Below are positions 55,101-63,833 of a stretch of 64,000 nucleotides of DNA, piece by piece. Both the position numbers and the translations under genes were made by a program. Source of the stretch: Mesostigma viride (Eukaryota; Streptophyta; Mesostigmatophyceae; Mesostigmatales; Mesostigmataceae); assembly GCA_009746045.1 (NCBI GenBank), contig RPFO01000165.1, forward strand, positions 248,001 to 312,000. Reading direction: 5' to 3'. The notes under the pieces are model-generated. The model saw only the letters and a program-made list of their open reading frames with translations, did not search any database and had not been told where the DNA came from. Every line of letters begins with the position of its first letter. Within the stretch, counting starts at the first letter, position 1.

Positions 55101-57884
55101 ATGGCTTCCGGTACACGGAGCCGCACGGGCGAACACACAGATACGCCAAGTGGCGAGGCCGCAGGGTCCGTCCTGCCACGCTTTAGTGCGGACGAGGCCA
55201 CGAGGTTGATGCAAACCCTCGTGGCGCAACCGGAACTGGCCAAGCAGTTCAAGCATCTCATGCTGGCTGCTGACGATGCACTAAATCGCGGCCCTCTCAA
55301 GCAAACGGAGGTGCCCGCAGATCTACCGGCCGACTATACGGCGGACGACGCAGCAGATTTTCTAGCTGCTCTCAAGCGTCTGCGCGATGGACGCGCAGAC
55401 AAAGATTCGGAGCTGATTGGCAAGTTCCGTGCAGTATTCTGCAGTACAACAAAGCACCCAAACATTGCCAATCTAGTTCGCATTGCGGACGACAACAAAC
55501 AAACCTGGGAAGTTTTTTACAACGGTCTAGATGCCCACTTGTCGCGGTCTAAGGAAGAGGCCGACGAGCAAGCCTTCAACGACTTCGAGGGCTATGCAGT
55601 TAATAAGGCAAATTTGCCCGGGGCTGCACGTGATTTCCAGGTCTTCGTGCACAAGCACAAGCTGCTAGATACTCTCAAGCCCATTTTCCTGTGCAATCGA
55701 TTTCTCAAGAAATGCGACCTGTCGTCGGATGTGCATCTGACCATAGCGACGGAACTCAAAAAGAAGAGTGCCGTCAGTTTCGACGAGGGCATGCTGTATT
55801 TGATCTCATGCTTCAAGAGTGCGCAGTCCAAGCCGGCTGCCTCGGCTGCTCTGCCATCCCTGCGCAAGGTGGATGCCGGCGCGTCTTCTTCTTCAGGCGC
55901 AGAGGCTCCAATTACGCGGTCGGAGCTTACGGCCATCCTGAAAAAGGTCGTCGGCCACGGCAACAACGGGGGCCAGCGAGGGCGCAAGCGCGGGCATGGT
56001 GGCGACGCCAAGCAGGGTGATCATCCCCCGGCCAAGCGGCAGCAGGGGGCGTCTACTGACCGCAAGCAACGCTGTGAGCGCTGCTTCGGACGTCGCCATG
56101 TCCGGGATGACTGCCGAGTTCGCCCGGACCTGGAGCTCGAGGACAACCTTTGCCGCAAGTGCCACGACGTTCTGCGTGGTCACAGCGTGGAGGCGTGCAA
56201 GGCCAAGCGCATCGTCGTCCACGGCACACGCGAGGAGTGGGCAGAGCGACGGGCAGCACGAAAGTCAGGTGAGAGCACGCTCGATACCCCTTCTTTTGCT
56301 CAATGCGTCACGCTGAACCGGGCCGTCGTAGAGCCTGACGTCGTTCCTAAAAGCAACGTGACTGCATCCTCTGTCTCATTCCGTGATGTGCTCACGCAAT
56401 CCGTTGATGCTGCTCTGGCTCTGTCGCGCCAGGATCACGTGCTTCCTGAGCACGGGTCTACAATGCGTGACCTAAGCAATGTGGTGTCTTCTAGGTCGGG
56501 TGTGTACAACGCCGAGCGACCAAGCACTACTGCAGCACCCCAGCTAGATACTGGGGCGGTTGGGCCTATGAGGAATGTTGTGACAGTGCAAGAGAATGCT
56601 GGGCGGGCAGATGTTCTCGGTACACACCACCCTAGTGTGGATCTTCACATTGGCAAGGTGCTCACACGGGCGGCCTTTCGTGCAGCCTCTGAAGCTGCCC
56701 AGTTAGCCAATGTCACTACCCCAGTAGTCACCCCACCTGTTGAGAATCCTGACAATGCCACTGCACCTCAGGCTGTCACCCTGAAACTGTTAGCATACCA
56801 GATGCACCGTGCATACGGGCATGAGGCCCAAGCCGAGGTAGAGGGGGCACACATGTTAGGGGCACCTTTATACAACGAGCTGAAGAATGTGCGTGCTCAG
56901 TGTCCTGCCTGCATCAAGATCAGGAAGAAGTCGCGTAGGCGGCATGCCAAGACTCCACCCTTGGAGCGAGGGTACCTTGTGGGGGATGTCATGCACATGG
57001 AAGGGGGGGACACCTATTTCATAGTCAAGGATAGGTTCAGCAAGGCCACCTACATTGAGCCGCTGCCTCACATGTTTGAGGCTGACCTGCACAGGGCTAT
57101 CAAGATCAGCCTGGCTTTCTTTCATCCCGTAGTGGAGCTCATGCTAGACCAGCAGTTCCGCTGTGTGCAAGGTTTGCCGGGGATGGAGGCCGTGGTCATC
57201 GTGGGGCGTGAGGATCACGGCAATATGGGCATGATAGATCGCACTGTAAGCTATGTCAAGACTGTGGCAGCCAAGCGACAGGATAACCCACATGGCAAAT
57301 CCTACGCGGTCAAGACGGCGTGGTGCAAGGAGCTCATGCATGTGTGCAACCATAGGCACGTGCTTGATGTCAAGGGCTTTGGGCTAGTCACGCCTCGGGG
57401 GCTGTCAGCGGGCACCTACTCACCCGAGGTAGTAGAGGCATACCAACAGCATCTACAGGATACCGCCGCCAAGCTGCGGCTCAAGGATGCCACGCTGCCT
57501 GATTTGTCTAGCGCTTTTGAGGTCGGGCAGTTGGTCATGTTCCACAAGGAGAGCTCGCCCAGCGGCAAACGGGGCACCATGCAGGGGCCTGGGGCCATCA
57601 CAAAGTTAGACTGGCCGCTGCGGGTCATAGACATAGAGTGGAATGATCGGGTGTATAGGGTACCATGGGCATCGGTGGCAGGCTATAAGCAAGGGGATAG
57701 CATGGAGAGTGAGCTGGCAGCCAACAGGGCACTGGGGTGGGTAGTGAAGGATAATGCGCCTGTCGTAGCATCTGAGGTGGTACCCCACGGGTCGCTCCCA
57801 GGGGCAGACACAGCTACACCCCCCCCTCCCCTGGGCCCCAATATGACCCCGTGGATGGGTGGGATGAGGATGGGGTGGGTTTGA
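55101..57884 (+). CDS. Gag-integrase polyprotein of B3 (927 aa)
   Basis: ATG at 55101, 20 bp after the LTR. Residues 1-250 are a helical Gag; two zinc motifs lie at 325-338 (CERCFGRRHVRDDC) and 351-366 (CRKC...H...C). The integrase has H569, H574, C601 and C604, then a core with candidate acidic residues D629 (GYLVGDVMHME), D683 (LMLDQQF) and D713 (NMGMIDR). The last is Asp where A1 and A2 have Glu, and only 29 residues separate it from D683. The same residue is Asp in B1 and B2. No protease is seen between Gag and integrase. The reading frame ends at 57884, past a C8 run at 57819-57826; adding one C would join it to the next ORF. Confidence 0.92.
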   Translation: MASGTRSRTGEHTDTPSGEAAGSVLPRFSADEATRLMQTLVAQPELAKQFKHLMLAADDALNRGPLKQTEVPADLPADYTADDAADFLAALKRLRDGRADKDSELIGKFRAVFCSTTKHPNIANLVRIADDNKQTWEVFYNGLDAHLSRSKEEADEQAFNDFEGYAVNKANLPGAARDFQVFVHKHKLLDTLKPIFLCNRFLKKCDLSSDVHLTIATELKKKSAVSFDEGMLYLISCFKSAQSKPAASAALPSLRKVDAGASSSSGAEAPITRSELTAILKKVVGHGNNGGQRGRKRGHGGDAKQGDHPPAKRQQGASTDRKQRCERCFGRRHVRDDCRVRPDLELEDNLCRKCHDVLRGHSVEACKAKRIVVHGTREEWAERRAARKSGESTLDTPSFAQCVTLNRAVVEPDVVPKSNVTASSVSFRDVLTQSVDAALALSRQDHVLPEHGSTMRDLSNVVSSRSGVYNAERPSTTAAPQLDTGAVGPMRNVVTVQENAGRADVLGTHHPSVDLHIGKVLTRAAFRAASEAAQLANVTTPVVTPPVENPDNATAPQAVTLKLLAYQMHRAYGHEAQAEVEGAHMLGAPLYNELKNVRAQCPACIKIRKKSRRRHAKTPPLERGYLVGDVMHMEGGDTYFIVKDRFSKATYIEPLPHMFEADLHRAIKISLAFFHPVVELMLDQQFRCVQGLPGMEAVVIVGREDHGNMGMIDRTVSYVKTVAAKRQDNPHGKSYAVKTAWCKELMHVCNHRHVLDVKGFGLVTPRGLSAGTYSPEVVEAYQQHLQDTAAKLRLKDATLPDLSSAFEVGQLVMFHKESSPSGKRGTMQGPGAITKLDWPLRVIDIEWNDRVYRVPWASVAGYKQGDSMESELAANRALGWVVKDNAPVVASEVVPHGSLPGADTATPPPPLGPNMTPWMGGMRMGWV

Positions 57885-60169
57885 CGGGACCTAGTGCACG
57901 TAGTGACTCACCTCCTGTGCTAGCCACGGATAATGTGGGAGGCCCGCCTAGCGTGGCCTCGCCGGAGGGTCAGGGTCCTGCCCATGCGCCTCGCCCACCT
58001 AGGGACCTGGCTTCAACGGTCACGGCCTTGTGGCGTGCTCAGGCGCTTAAAGCGAAAGCTGCATCAGGGGTGGCTCAGGTCAAAACTCTCTCACAGGGGG
58101 TCAGGCCGGTTAAGTCAGCCTTGTTTCCTACGTGTAGACCGTGGCAGCTGGTGGCTGTGGACACGCAAGCATCCGTGTCTATTATCTCTCGTCGGGCAGC
58201 CACCCTGTATCCAGTGCTAGAGTCGCCGTACAAATCGGTGACCGACTTTGCAGGCACTTCGGCATATCAAGTTACCGGGATGGTGGTGCTGCCGGTGTTG
58301 GGCATTGACACGCCGTTTCACGTCGTGGATGGCTACGAGGATGTGGCCTTGCTGGGCGAACCTTTCGTATCATACCCGGGGTTCTCAGTGTCCGCTGACT
58401 TGCTGTCAGTCGCGGGGGTGGGCAGCATCCCGCTTCGCGAGTACCACGCTCCATTGGGGGTGGTGGTCGGGCAGCCCGGCGTCGTGCGGCGCTTACCGAT
58501 GGCGGCGTTTTCCACACCGCCGCTCGTCCAGTCCATCATTCAGCCTCAGGATTGGCACCCGCGCAGCTTCGGCCTCCACTCACACTCACTGGCGGCGGAT
58601 AGCCCTGTGACGTGGGAGCAACTTGTCCTGGACTGTCAAGATCCTCTCAAGTTTGCTTTGTGGCGCGACGCGTTCATTCGAGCCAAGGAGCAGTGGCGAG
58701 AGCGCGAGGTCTACCGAGGATTGGAGAGTGTGCCAGCCGGGGCCACGCGGTTGCGGTTGAAGTTCGTGCTCACCTACAAGCCGGACGAGACCAACTCTTC
58801 GGTGGTGTTCCGGGTAAGGCCCGTGGTCACGGAGACGAAGGGGTCCTCCCCGCTGGACGCCAAGGATCTTTATACCCCTGGGCTCAACCATGTTTCGCAT
58901 CGGCTACTGACGGTCATCTACTTGGGCAAGCGGAACGCGGGCAAGGACTACGGGATGTGGTGCGGTGACTTTCAGCGGGCATTCCTCCACAGCGACGCTG
59001 GGGTCGCGCAGCAAACATGGCAAGGCACCCGCTACGTGGTGAAGGTCCCGGTGGTCTGGCAGGATGGCACCATTGGCAGCGAGTATATCGAGCTGTTGAC
59101 AGGGGTGGAGGGGCTGCAGAGCTCTCCCATCATCTTCCGCATTTCCGCGGAGGAGGTCTTGCAGAGCTTAGGGGCCACGTACCATCGCGCGGATCCTAAC
59201 TTCTTTGTGGTCCCCACCGGCGTCCCTGGCGAGCCAGCCCTCTTCGTGTGGCATGGCGATGACTTCAAGCTGGTGGCACCTCGCACCTTTGCTACCCAGT
59301 TTCTTGCTGCAGTGGCGGCTAAGTTTCCCCTGGGCAGGGCGGTGGATCATGAGGAGGGTAAACCCGTGGTGTTTTGCGGCGTGCAGTCTACGTTGCAGCG
59401 GGATTCGCGTTCTGGCGAATGGGTCATGCACATGCAGGATAGCCGCAACTATGTGGTTGACCTGCTGGCCGACCTCCCGTCCCCGCTGTTGGCAACCCAT
59501 GGGCCCTCGGTTAAGGGCAAGCTCGGGTGGTTGGCGGACACGGTGGCACCTGATTTGGCGGTGCTCGCTCGCCTGCCCGATGATGTGCTGGAAGGACTAG
59601 GGTCCATTCATGTTCGGCGGCAGCTGGCCATGACGCCCGGCATTGTGCTTCGTGGGCTCGATTGCTCACAGCCGGTGCACCTCGAGATAGTGACGGATGC
59701 TAATCTAGAGACGCGCACAGTCAGCCAAGTGCGGGCCCGCATGGGGGCACTGTTCTTTATTAGCAATGAGGGACAGCCTGGCATGTTGTTAGATTGGTAC
59801 TCGCGCTTGCACAGCCGCATTGCCACTAGCCCCAACACGGCTGAATGCCGGGGCATTGTTTCAGCTATCTCACATGGCATGTGGCTGCGGTACTTGCTGG
59901 GTTGGGTATTTGGCTCGTGTGGGTTCACTCTTCACTGGACTAGCACGGTGCACACTGACTCACAAAGTTGTTTGGCCTTCCTTGACAATCCCTATGCGCG
60001 GTCACAGGACGTTGATTACCTCGTACTCGCTGAGGCGGCCTCCTGCGTCACGCGTCTCCAGCACATCGCGGATGAACTCAATCCCGCGGATGCACTCACC
60101 AAGGAGGCGCGGGAGGCTGCCCCGCAGTACGCAGTGTTGCGCAAGCGCATGACGATGCAACACCCGTGA
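57851..60169 (+). CDS. Protease-RT-RNase H polyprotein of B3 (772 aa)
   Basis: Starts at the ATG at 57851, overlapping Gag-IN by 34 bp in the -1 frame, or is reached by slippage at the C8 run. Protease-like region at 100-175: aspartate 104 in VDTQASVSII and ALLGEPF at 166-172, without the usual glycine of DTG/DSG. RT: GDFQRAFL at 372-379 and the active site HGDD at 468-471 where copia elements have YVDD. RNase H: D616, E665 and D703 in VTDAN, NTAECR and HTDSQS, then ADALTKEA. No frameshift or stop. It would copy element RNA to DNA and process the polyprotein. Confidence 0.93.
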   Translation: MDGWDEDGVGLTGPSARSDSPPVLATDNVGGPPSVASPEGQGPAHAPRPPRDLASTVTALWRAQALKAKAASGVAQVKTLSQGVRPVKSALFPTCRPWQLVAVDTQASVSIISRRAATLYPVLESPYKSVTDFAGTSAYQVTGMVVLPVLGIDTPFHVVDGYEDVALLGEPFVSYPGFSVSADLLSVAGVGSIPLREYHAPLGVVVGQPGVVRRLPMAAFSTPPLVQSIIQPQDWHPRSFGLHSHSLAADSPVTWEQLVLDCQDPLKFALWRDAFIRAKEQWREREVYRGLESVPAGATRLRLKFVLTYKPDETNSSVVFRVRPVVTETKGSSPLDAKDLYTPGLNHVSHRLLTVIYLGKRNAGKDYGMWCGDFQRAFLHSDAGVAQQTWQGTRYVVKVPVVWQDGTIGSEYIELLTGVEGLQSSPIIFRISAEEVLQSLGATYHRADPNFFVVPTGVPGEPALFVWHGDDFKLVAPRTFATQFLAAVAAKFPLGRAVDHEEGKPVVFCGVQSTLQRDSRSGEWVMHMQDSRNYVVDLLADLPSPLLATHGPSVKGKLGWLADTVAPDLAVLARLPDDVLEGLGSIHVRRQLAMTPGIVLRGLDCSQPVHLEIVTDANLETRTVSQVRARMGALFFISNEGQPGMLLDWYSRLHSRIATSPNTAECRGIVSAISHGMWLRYLLGWVFGSCGFTLHWTSTVHTDSQSCLAFLDNPYARSQDVDYLVLAEAASCVTRLQHIADELNPADALTKEAREAAPQYAVLRKRMTMQHP

Positions 60170-60546
60170 GCCACACAGGGTTACGGCTCGGGCGCTTTAT
60201 GAATACAGCCATAACTCACCCTGTGTTGCTAGCATTCACGAATATCATGGTGGTAGTTTTTTTGCTTGTCCTGACCATACCCTAGCCACGTTGGACGGTG
60301 CCTTGGGCCCGTCGGCGGGTCACTGGTCCTAATAAATGGGTCACCTTTTGTCTGGTGGCATAGTTGTTTTTTTCTCGATACTTATTACATCACTATTCAT
60401 GTGTGATCACAAGGGCGCGGGTCGATACCGTGGTGATTTTGACGGCCTTGAGGCCCCCTTGAGTTCCCTACCTTAGAGGGTTTTGTATGGTCTGCATTTG
60501 ATGTAATTATTTTGATAATTAATCAAAGAACAAAAGAGTATGTCGG
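60170..60546 (+). other. 3' UTR of B3
   Basis: Noncoding; contains CCTAATAAATGGG (AATAAA near 60329) and ends in AAAGAACAAAAGAG, the probable polypurine tract, 13 bp from the LTR. Confidence 0.75.
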
Positions 60547-60891
60547 AGTTGAGTAACTCTAGAGCCCTAGGATCTGGCTCTAAGTTCCCCATGTCCGTCC
60601 GCACGCCTCCCGCTAGCGTCCGCTAAGCCGCCGGCTATAATCCGGCGGTCCGACGCGGGCGACCGGTCTAAGGGCGGCGCCTAGGGCCGGCGCCACCTAG
60701 GCCCCAGTCCGGGGCCTTATCCGGGTCAGTACGGACGGCTAGCTTGTCCCACGGTTACGGCTAACCGGATAGGGTTTGCTGGCTAAGACATAAACCAGTG
60801 GTGGGCCAGCTCCGACAGTAGTTCTCTGTGTTCACCTTATCCCAAGCTCAACGTGACCGACCGCCATAGCTGAGCCGGTCGGGCTTTAACT
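60547..60891 (+). repeat. 3' LTR of B3 (345 bp)
   Basis: AGTT at 60547-60550, AACT at 60888-60891. Confidence 0.95.
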
Positions 60892-61824
60892 CTGGCTTCC
60901 TTATGCTGAGGATTACAAGCTCCAGAGCACGCAAGGAGCCATCAGTCTGGTTAAGAAACATGCGGGCACTGTTCCTACCATCCACACTCAGACCCATACG
61001 ATCCAGGAAATAATCTGCTAAGGCCCTATCTGTGACCAGGAAGCCATACTTGGCCCCCTTGTCCCTGATACGGTTGAGCCTAGCCCATTCCTCTGCCACA
61101 GGGCCCACTATCTCAAAGGTGTCATACTGGTGTTTATAGTATATGGTGAGGTTGAGAACCTTGTCAGAGAACTCTTCCCTCAACCCATCCAGGAACTGTG
61201 CCCAGGTCAACCTATCCTTGACAGCAGTCCTAGCCTTCTCCCTGACATGCACGCTCTGAGGAGTCCCTGTTGCATGTGGACGAGTGAAACACCTGCACTA
61301 GGTTGACAGTGGGGTCCACGGAGAGCACAACCAACTCCATGTCCTCTAGCCACTTGTCTAAAGCTTCCTGTGCTAGTGGTGGGTTAAGAGGCTTTTGTCC
61401 ATTCATGACAGTGACTGCACTCATGTGAGGCCTCGACCCTGGCACCGCCTTCGCTGGCTCCCCCACTGCGGGTGTCACAACATGCAACAGCACCACTAGG
61501 TCCAGCAGGCGCAGGGGAGGGCACATCCACATGAAGCCTCTTACCATTGCCGTCAGCGGAGGTATCCCTCTTACGCTTCTCCACGGCTGGTTGCCCGTTT
61601 GCCATCGTCATCGCGTCAGATGGCCATGTCGCCCGCACCTTCCTCGCCTCCTCCACGGAGTCCTCGTGCCGTCTCTTGCTCCCTGGCCGCTTTCCCCCAT
61701 CGCCGTCGCTGGTAGGGATTGCCTCCCCCACCAGCTGCTCTTTGTCCTTCCTAGGCTCCTGGCTTTCCCTTGCCGGTGCCTCCGCCTCGCCCTTGTCGCC
61801 GTCGCCCGGTTTGCCACGAGGCAT
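60892..61824 (-). pseudogene. Gag N-terminal and capsid part of A2
   Basis: The ATG at 61824 (MPRGKPGDGDKG) opens a charged frame to 61384. Frames 61547-61230 and 61252-60892 continue with a capsid-like segment (LTWAQFLDGLREEFSD, then YKHQYDTFEIVG and ARLNRIRDKGAKYGF), typical of retrotransposon Gag. The frames must be joined by shifts near 61420 and 61240. The segment is cut by B3 at 60892 and continues at 54736. Confidence 0.8.
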
Positions 61825-61877
61825 TATATACAGTGGGACGACACAACAACACAGGCGAAGGGAAAAGAAGAACAAGC

Positions 61878-63041
61878 TCAAGCGCTGGTACTGCCTGAAG
61901 AGGCCGTCGGCTGCTCTCCAGGTGCTGCTTCCGCCTCACGCTCTTGTGCAGTTCGCGCCACCGGTGTTCCCACTCGAGGAACTGCTCGGACCTCCTCCGC
62001 GTTGTAAGGACCAAGCACGCGGCTCACCGGCCTACCGTCTGCCGTCTGCTCCACCGGCACTCTGGGCGCGCTGCCTCGGCGATACCACTGAAGGTTCCTG
62101 ACCCACCTGCTACCACCACCCCGTCGGTCGTTGCGAGACCCCCGACCTATCTCAGCAAAATCGTGCTCCGGCTCAAAGGGAATATGCAACTCTGCCCTGC
62201 GCCGAGCGGAGTACCCCTCGTTCGTACCGTCGCCCTCGTCGATTTGCTGCGACGACCTGGCGATGATGCCTGTTGGTCGGTCCACGAACTGCATGGTCGT
62301 GGAACTCCTCGACGGTCACCTCGCGACCGGTGATTACCGTCACGGTTGGCCCCGTTGCCCCTGGCGCCCTATGCACTCTGGGCGTGTCCAACGTTGACCA
62401 GATGCCTGGCGGACGTGTGGTGATAACCCAGTGCATGGTCTGCGTGCCCCCGCGACTCCTGGATCAATATGTTGACCAAGTGCTCGCAGCTTTGAGCAAC
62501 GACCTCTGCGGAACCCCACGGGTAACTTGTCTTCCTCGCGCGTCTGCGCGTCCCGAATAATGTGCGACGCGTCGGTGCCCTCTCCCAAAGAGCTCGTCGC
62601 CACCCAGTGATTGTACAATCTGGCGCCACCTAAGCAGATGGCCGTCAGCTGGCTCAGCGTTTCTCTTGCCAAGTCCAATGCTTGAATTGTCACGTGCCCG
62701 CCCTGGTACGCGACCTCCAGACTGCAAATCAGCGAAGCAATCTCGTCTCGTATACCTACGAGACGCTCCGTGGCCACTCTCCCGGTTTCACCTGGCGACG
62801 TCGTCGCCCTTATCCTCATCACCACCGGGTCGTTTGCAGACGGCCCTGCTGCGTTTCCAAACACAGCCACCCAACCACCCTCAGCAAGTCCTCGCGCAAC
62901 GTATGCCGCTTGCACGAAGGTGGAGGCGTTGGACTGATGAGTATAAGGATAAAAAGAGCTCTCGCGCGCCGGCGGCTCCGGTGTAGTTTGGCGGTTGGGA
63001 GAAGACAACTCAGGCGTTTCTGCCCGAGCTTCGGCCGACAT
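61878..63041 (-). pseudogene. Extra ORF between 5' LTR and Gag of A2
   Basis: ATG at 63041 (MSAEARAETPELSS), 34 bp inside the LTR. The first frame stops at 62340; shifted frames (62436-62173, then 62294-61878) continue with similar composition to a stop 54 bp before the Gag ATG, so the original product was probably near 390 residues. The first 200 residues are acidic/Pro-rich then helical (ALDLARETLSQL), matching the layout of the 238-residue ORF in A1. No known domain. Confidence 0.5.
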
Positions 63042-63074
63042 GAAAAACCTTGCAACAGGAAATGCAATAATACG

Positions 63075-63721
63075 AGTTAGCAACAAAGCCCAGAGCGTGA
63101 GCTCCTGGTCTTTCACGCACAGCGGGATGAGCCAAAGTTGCAGGCAGCAACCTTTTAACCCGTGCACCAAGCCACGACCACGGTGGTCACTTCCACGTCC
63201 AATGTGGGCGCCCACGGTTCGTGCTTGCCAAGATAGCTGGTCATCCCCCATGACCAAGCTATATCCTTTGTGTTGTTCCTCGTTCCCATCGGCGTGACGA
63301 GGCACGTGCAGGCGTGCAAGCAAATCCTCAACGTCCACTGGCATCAGTGCAGAGCCAGGACGAACTGGATTTGCCTAGACTCTGCAACCTAGGAAGTACA
63401 GGACCTGTCACAAGCCTGCAAGGTCTAGTATCCTTGCAGTCCTGTGCCAGCTCCAGTACCCCACCAGTCACAGGCTGCTGCTCCTCCTGGTCTACGTGGA
63501 CCACAGTCACGTGATAGTCAGGCTAAGCCTGTGCAGGCACGGCCTGCCACGTGTCCTGTCCACTATACCAGAGGACTGCACCTTAGTCGGCCACGGACGG
63601 CTAGGACTTCGGGACCTCATATCTTTCTCGTCCCTTGTCTGTTTCAGGCGGTCAGCACGGCGTTGGAAAGGTCTTTCCAAACTGCATCCACTTAGCATAT
63701 TGGTTGCCCAAAATGCTAACT
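63075..63721 (-). repeat. 5' LTR of A2 (647 bp)
   Basis: AGTT at 63075-63078, AACT at 63718-63721. The minus strand continues CGTATTATTGC, the putative primer-binding region. Confidence 0.95.
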
Positions 63722-63833
63722 GAACGTACAAGTCTTGATATAATGTGCCGGTTCTCGTAGCTTCGGCACTAATATCTTAGTCACTCCGTGACCAAATCAT
63801 GAGCCGTAACATGACACGTGCTCACTGCCCCAA

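Larger units (their letters stand above)
54732..60896 (+). mobile_element. Copia-like LTR retrotransposon B3, young and apparently intact
   Basis: 54737-60891, 6155 bp, plus strand. CTGGC is duplicated at 54732-54736 and 60892-60896. The two 345-bp LTRs differ, by eye, at a single base (near 54923 versus 60733). Gag-IN and PR-RT-RH are both open. It lies inside the Gag of A2. Among the elements here it is the best candidate for recent or present activity. Confidence 0.96.
34545..63726 (-). mobile_element. Copia-like LTR retrotransposon A2, 29 kb with nested insertions
   Basis: LTRs at 34550-35605 and 63075-63721 both begin AGTT and end AACT, and GAACG stands on both outer sides (34545-34549 and 63722-63726). 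This proves that all sequence between entered after or with A2. Its own parts are: 3' LTR, 3' UTR (35606 to about 36090), rest of the 3' UTR and Pol (about 50200-54252), Gag (54301-54736 plus 60892-61824), extra ORF (61878-63041) and 5' LTR. Foreign parts are the gypsy methyltransferase element, element C1, unassigned DNA, and B3. Confidence 0.93.

Noticed and set aside
56541-56610. DTGA motif (LDTGAVGPM) in B3 Gag-IN as a protease between Gag and integrase
   Set aside because: The following LLG-type motif is missing at the right distance and the region is low complexity; the stretch after the integrase fits a retropepsin better.
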